Positions 7,044 to 10,102 of a DNA stretch of 10,102 nucleotides are shown piece after piece. Below the pieces are notes generated by a model. The model did no database searches and was not told where the DNA came from. It saw only the letters and a program-made list of their open reading frames with translations. The position numbers and the translations under genes were made by a program. The DNA lies in NCBI GenBank assembly GCA_913061385.1, contig CAJXTM010000067.1, positions 1 through 10,102 of the forward strand. The letters run 5' to 3'. Within the stretch, counting starts at the first letter, position 1; the number at the start of each line of letters is the position of its first letter. The stretch comes from an uncultured Rhodopirellula sp. (lineage in GTDB: Bacteria > Planctomycetota > Planctomycetia > Pirellulales > Pirellulaceae).

Positions 7044-8504
7044 ATGATAAGAACCAGATTCACTCGATTTCTATTGGGCCTGACTCTCATAGCTGGAAGC
7101 ATGACTGTCACGACGTCGTGGGCAGAGAATCAGCCGAATGTTTTGTTTTTGATGTCGGACGACCTCAACACCGCTTTGAGCGGGTTCGGGCACCCTCAGT
7201 GCAAAACACCGGAACTGGACAAACTGGCCGATCGCGGAATACGGTTCGAAAATATGCACTGTCAGTATCCGGTGTGTGGCGCGTCCCGTGCATCACTGAT
7301 GTCCGGGTTGTATCCCTACACCAATGGAACGATGGGTAATATTGGAACACTCCGGAGCAATATGCCCGACGTACTTACAATGTCTCAGCTGTTTCGAAAC
7401 AACGGTTACCATGTGGGTCGGATCAGCAAGATCTACCATATGGGAATCCCGAATGAAATAATCGCGGGAACCGCTGAACGCGACGATCCACATTCGTGGG
7501 ATGAGGTGGTGAACATCAAGGCTCCCGAGCAGAATGCTCCTGGAGAAAAGACGAACTGGTCACCCAAAAATAAGAGTTCACAGAACTTTACTGGCGTCGT
7601 GGCAGAAGGCGATGATCTGATGCACGCCGATGGCATGGCCGCCAGTCACGCCATTGATTTTCTTAGACGGCACAAGGACAAGCCGTTTTTCCTCGCTTGC
7701 GGTTTTGTGCGGCCCCATGTGCCGTTGGTTGCGCCCAAAAAATACTTCGACCGCTATGACCGCGAAGCCATGCTTGCTCCCGTGGTGCCAGAGGACGATC
7801 TGGAGGACGTTCCAAAAATCATTCGCGATTACAAACGTAACAGTACCAGTTATGGCGTCACACCCGAACTGCACAAGGGGCTGCTCGAGGCCTACTACGC
7901 CAGCATCTCTTTCATGGATGCACAAGTTGGTCGGGTGCTTGATGAACTCGAGGAACTGGGACTGGCGGACAACACCATTGTTGTGTTCACCAGTGACCAC
8001 GGGTACCTGTTGGGACACCATCATAAATTTCAGAAACAGCATCTGTTTGAGGAGGCGACCCGTGTGCCATTCATTGTCAGCGTTCCGTGGATGAAGAACC
8101 AGCATGGCAAGGCTACGGCACACATCACGGAGTTGATTGATCTCTATCCAACCCTCGCCGACTTATCTGGGCTGACGGCACCGCGCCGACTGCAGGGAAA
8201 AAGCATGTTACCGCTGCTCAAAAATCCCAAATCCGATGATTGGAAAAAAGAGCTTGCCTTCACGATCAGTCGCAGTGGTGGTGAGTCAATCCGCACCCCG
8301 CAGTGGCGATTCACGCAGTGGAATCATGGCAAGGGAGGGATGGAACTTTATGACCTGAAAAATGATCCAGGTGAATTCAACAACCTGGCTCAGGAATCGA
8401 AACATGCCGGGCAACTTGAGAAAATGAAGAGGCAACTTGAATCCACTCGGCGTGAAGCAGGCTATTCGGCTGCACGGTTCGCCAAGAAGAAGAAACAGAA
8501 ATAG
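7044..8504 (+). CDS. Secreted sulfatase, iduronate-2-sulfatase-like
   Basis: This 486-residue protein should hydrolyse a sulfate ester, probably on a carbohydrate. From ATG 7044, residues 1-27 form a Sec signal (basic start, LLGLTLIAGSM core, cleavage near SWA-EN). QPNVLFLMSDDLN carries the metal-binding Asp39-Asp40. CGASRASLMSG (Cys78) is the site converted to formylglycine by a sulfatase-modifying enzyme. SKIYHMG (Lys129, His132), GFVRPHVPLVAPKKYF (His225), TSDHGYLLG (Asp318, His319) and Lys331 before QHLFEEATRVPF are further active-site landmarks. The order and the last motifs resemble iduronate-2-sulfatase rather than arylsulfatase A. The C-terminus holds the usual ELYDLKNDPGEFNNLA motif and ends in a lysine-rich tail. 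An in-frame GTG at 7029 would add five residues; ATG is preferred because it gives a normal signal peptide, though neither has a clear Shine-Dalgarno. It is divergent from the DUF1552 operon. The natural substrate is not predictable. Confidence 0.95.
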   Translation: MIRTRFTRFLLGLTLIAGSMTVTTSWAENQPNVLFLMSDDLNTALSGFGHPQCKTPELDKLADRGIRFENMHCQYPVCGASRASLMSGLYPYTNGTMGNIGTLRSNMPDVLTMSQLFRNNGYHVGRISKIYHMGIPNEIIAGTAERDDPHSWDEVVNIKAPEQNAPGEKTNWSPKNKSSQNFTGVVAEGDDLMHADGMAASHAIDFLRRHKDKPFFLACGFVRPHVPLVAPKKYFDRYDREAMLAPVVPEDDLEDVPKIIRDYKRNSTSYGVTPELHKGLLEAYYASISFMDAQVGRVLDELEELGLADNTIVVFTSDHGYLLGHHHKFQKQHLFEEATRVPFIVSVPWMKNQHGKATAHITELIDLYPTLADLSGLTAPRRLQGKSMLPLLKNPKSDDWKKELAFTISRSGGESIRTPQWRFTQWNHGKGGMELYDLKNDPGEFNNLAQESKHAGQLEKMKRQLESTRREAGYSAARFAKKKKQK

Positions 8505-8525
8505 AGTTTTCGCCGGATTCGAAAG

Positions 8526-8582
8526 CCTGAAAAATGCAGTAGCACGATTGGTGATCAATCTGGCTGCAGCGTTGTTTTCAGG
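8526..8582. other. Nested three-stem inverted repeat after the sulfatase
   Basis: CCTGAAAA (8526-8533) pairs with TTTTCAGG (8575-8582), TGCAG (8535-8539) with CTGCA (8564-8568), and GATTG (8546-8550) with CAATC (8556-8560) around a 5-nt loop. All three pairings are exact and properly nested, giving one long hairpin with small internal loops, starting 22 bases after the sulfatase stop. It may stabilise the 3' end of the sulfatase mRNA or help end transcription from either side. Confidence 0.55.
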
Positions 8583-8807
8583 AATAGTATCCGGGGAACA
8601 GACTGCGAAAACTGAAGACAAATAGCCGCGTTTGGTTTTAACGCGACCTGGAAAATCGAGATGTTTCGAGCTTACCAATGTTCGAAGCAGGCACGATCGC
8701 TTCCCACTCGAATGAGCGACATTGTGACGTCAGTAAGATCCCGCTGGCGCTGGATATAAAAAGAGAAAACAGTAGCCATTGATACGTCAGGGATCTTGTC
8801 CAAGTCA

Positions 8808-8881
8808 GGTCAGTCTGGAACACAGGTCAGTCTGGAACACAGGTCAGTCTGGAACACAGGGCAGTCTGGAACACAGGGCAG
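8808..8881. repeat. 17-bp tandem repeat, four full copies plus a part
   Basis: The unit is GGTCAGTCTGGAACACA. Copies start at 8808, 8825, 8842 and 8859, followed by a partial unit GGGCAG at 8876-8881. Copies 1 to 3 are identical and have T at position 3; copy 4 and the partial copy have G there. The array ends 18 bases beyond the stop codon of the nuclease gene, in that gene's 3' flank. There are no unique spacers, so it is a minisatellite-like array and not a CRISPR. Confidence 0.95.
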
Positions 8882-8899
8882 GGTGAAAACGTCACGGGA

Positions 8900-10102
8900 C
8901 TATTTCCGGATCCCGATCAGCACGGGATCGTGGTCGGAGCTGCGGTAGGGATCGGCAGAGTAGACTGCCTCGGGATTGAATTCCTGGTTGTAGTCCATGA
9001 AACGAGGTTCGTCAGCATTGATGTGCCAGATCGAAACGCCCGTCACGTCGGCTGCGAGTGAGGCGGTGGCAAACGCGTGATCGAGACTGCCGGATTGAGC
9101 GTAATAGACGAACGTATATTCGGTACCGACAGACTCGGAAGAGGCTGACCGGCGTACTCGGTCGTGCAAATCGACTAAACCATTGGCACGCAGAGCATCG
9201 ATCGGATCTTCCTGTTGGTAGGCGTTCAGGTCTCCGATGACGAGTACACGAGACTGTTCGGTGTTCTGATGATTCTGTTTGATGTAATCACAAATTGCCA
9301 ATGACTGCCCGCGGCGGGCCGCGTTGTATGCAGCTTGTCCATCACCTTTGTCTTTGTTTGCTGCGTTGGCACTACTTGCCCCGCCTTTGGATTTGAAGTG
9401 ATTGACGATCACGGTGAACGGTCTGCCTCCTTGCGTGGAAACGAAGGTTTGTACGATTGGCGTTCGGGCAATGGAAAATGCCTCGTCATCGACAATTGAA
9501 ACTTCGCCTACAGGAGAGACTCGATCGGCGCGGTAGATGATCCCAACGCGAATTGAATCGTCGCCACCGGGCGACTCGTCAAACCCTTTTGGAATTCCGC
9601 AGCCCTCGTAGACGTTTTTTCCCAGCTTGTTGTTCAGTGCGGCGATGAGACGTTCCTCGGCATTGATGTTGTTTTCCAATTCCATCAATCCGATCACGTC
9701 GGCTTGCAATCCCTGAATGGCCGCCGTGATTTTGGCTTCCTGGCGAGACAACTCGGATTCGGAATCTGCACCTCGGGCATCGTTTTGACCGTCATCAATG
9801 GTCGTGAAATAATTGAGCACGTTGAAGCTGGCAATGGTGATGTCTGCATCGCCCAGATCAGGCCGTTCGGGACGCTGCTGGGGTGACCACTGAAGCAGTT
9901 TGTCTGATTGAATCACCCAACTGTTTCGCTGCTTGGTCACGCGACCGGATACCCCGTGAACGATCGATCCTAGGCGAACCGTTGGATGATTTTTACCGAG
10001 CTCCGGAAACAGCGGCAGCGGAAAGACGTTTTGATCGGCAGTGTCATCATCAATGATGATGCTTGCACCATCATTTCTTTTCTGCGCTTCCGTCACCTTG
10101 GC
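8900..10102 (-). CDS. ExeM/NucH-like extracellular nuclease, EEP family, 5' end outside the window
   Basis: The frame stays open to the window edge (Ala-Lys precede the GTG at 10096), so the N-terminus is missing. Counting from that GTG, residues about 10-65 (ASIIIDDDTADQN, LGSIVHGVSGRVTKQRNSWVIQ) match the end of the OB-fold-like region that precedes the catalytic domain in ExeM/NucH nucleases. The endonuclease/exonuclease/phosphatase domain covers about 85-398. Its landmarks are ASFNVLNYF (Asn92), VIGLMELEN (Glu139/Glu141), VNHFKSKGG (His233), VIGDLNAYQQEDP (Asp289, Asn291), GSLDHAFAT (about 336-344) and SSDHDPVLIGI (Asp388-His389). All expected metal and catalytic residues are present, so the enzyme should cleave DNA or RNA with a divalent metal. 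Family members are usually secreted or surface bound; the signal peptide would lie outside the window. A GTG start at 10096 would cut into a domain and is rejected. Confidence 0.92.
   Translation of the reverse strand, partial: AKVTEAQKRNDGASIIIDDDTADQNVFPLPLFPELGKNHPTVRLGSIVHGVSGRVTKQRNSWVIQSDKLLQWSPQQRPERPDLGDADITIASFNVLNYFTTIDDGQNDARGADSESELSRQEAKITAAIQGLQADVIGLMELENNINAEERLIAALNNKLGKNVYEGCGIPKGFDESPGGDDSIRVGIIYRADRVSPVGEVSIVDDEAFSIARTPIVQTFVSTQGGRPFTVIVNHFKSKGGASSANAANKDKGDGQAAYNAARRGQSLAICDYIKQNHQNTEQSRVLVIGDLNAYQQEDPIDALRANGLVDLHDRVRRSASSESVGTEYTFVYYAQSGSLDHAFATASLAADVTGVSIWHINADEPRFMDYNQEFNPEAVYSADPYRSSDHDPVLIGIRK

Larger units (their letters stand above)
8505..8899. other. Convergent intergenic spacer with hairpins and tandem array
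   Basis: No gene is supported in these 395 bases between the sulfatase and the nuclease gene, which converge. The space holds a nested inverted repeat (8526-8582), a second hairpin CGCGTT/AACGCG (8627-8632 with 8640-8645, 7-nt loop) and a 17-bp tandem array (8808-8881). Neither hairpin is followed by a T run, so a classical intrinsic terminator is not obvious. Confidence 0.6.

Noticed and set aside
7109..7120. Perfect palindrome CACGACGTCGTG
   Set aside because: It lies inside the signal-peptide codons of the sulfatase, and one 12-base palindrome is weak evidence of a site.
8808..8881. Possible CRISPR array
   Set aside because: The units are directly adjacent 17-mers with no unique spacers, and no cas gene is present.

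Overview
The window looks like one end of a metagenomic or draft-genome contig from a planctomycete, or a close relative in the PVC group. The main evidence is the co-directional pair of a DUF1552 protein and a DUF1587/1592/1595/1588/1585 protein with a planctomycete-type CxxCH domain at its N-terminus. A secreted sulfatase lies next to them. Base composition is moderate, Shine-Dalgarno sequences are weak or absent, and intergenic spacers are long, all of which fit that lineage. No rRNA or marker gene is present, so the genus cannot be named.

Layout. Bases 1-42 are not biological: they are an Illumina Nextera i5 index followed by the Read 1 transposase adapter ending in the Tn5 mosaic end, so the contig was not trimmed. 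Immediately after this, a 5'-truncated membrane-protein gene runs to 1056; it appears to hold two copies of a YcxB-like module. A gene-free stretch (1057-1816) contains a 24-bp tandem repeat, a repeated CACAACGAA motif and a bulged hairpin. A complete DinB-family gene follows (1817-2377). Two minus-strand genes, DUF1552 (5244-6536) and the DUF1592-type protein (2683-5247), overlap by 4 bp and surely form an operon. Across a roughly 500-bp divergent spacer lies an iduronate-2-sulfatase-like sulfatase (7044-8504, plus strand). A gene-free spacer (8505-8899) carries a nested inverted repeat and a 17-bp tandem array. The last gene, on the minus strand, is an ExeM/NucH-like extracellular nuclease cut by the window end (8900-10102).

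How the genes may work together. Sulfatase, DUF1552 protein and DUF1592 protein all carry export signals (Sec, Tat and Sec), so their products should act outside the cytoplasm. Planctomycetes are rich in both sulfatases and DUF1552/DUF1592 pairs, and a role in handling sulfated polysaccharides is a reasonable inference, but the functions of DUF1552 and DUF1592 are not established. The nuclease at the end also looks exported and would fit scavenging of external DNA or phosphate. I see no CRISPR array, transposase, RNA gene or clear defence system. The least explained items are the DUF1552/DUF1592/sulfatase neighbourhood and the structured repeats near gene 3' ends.
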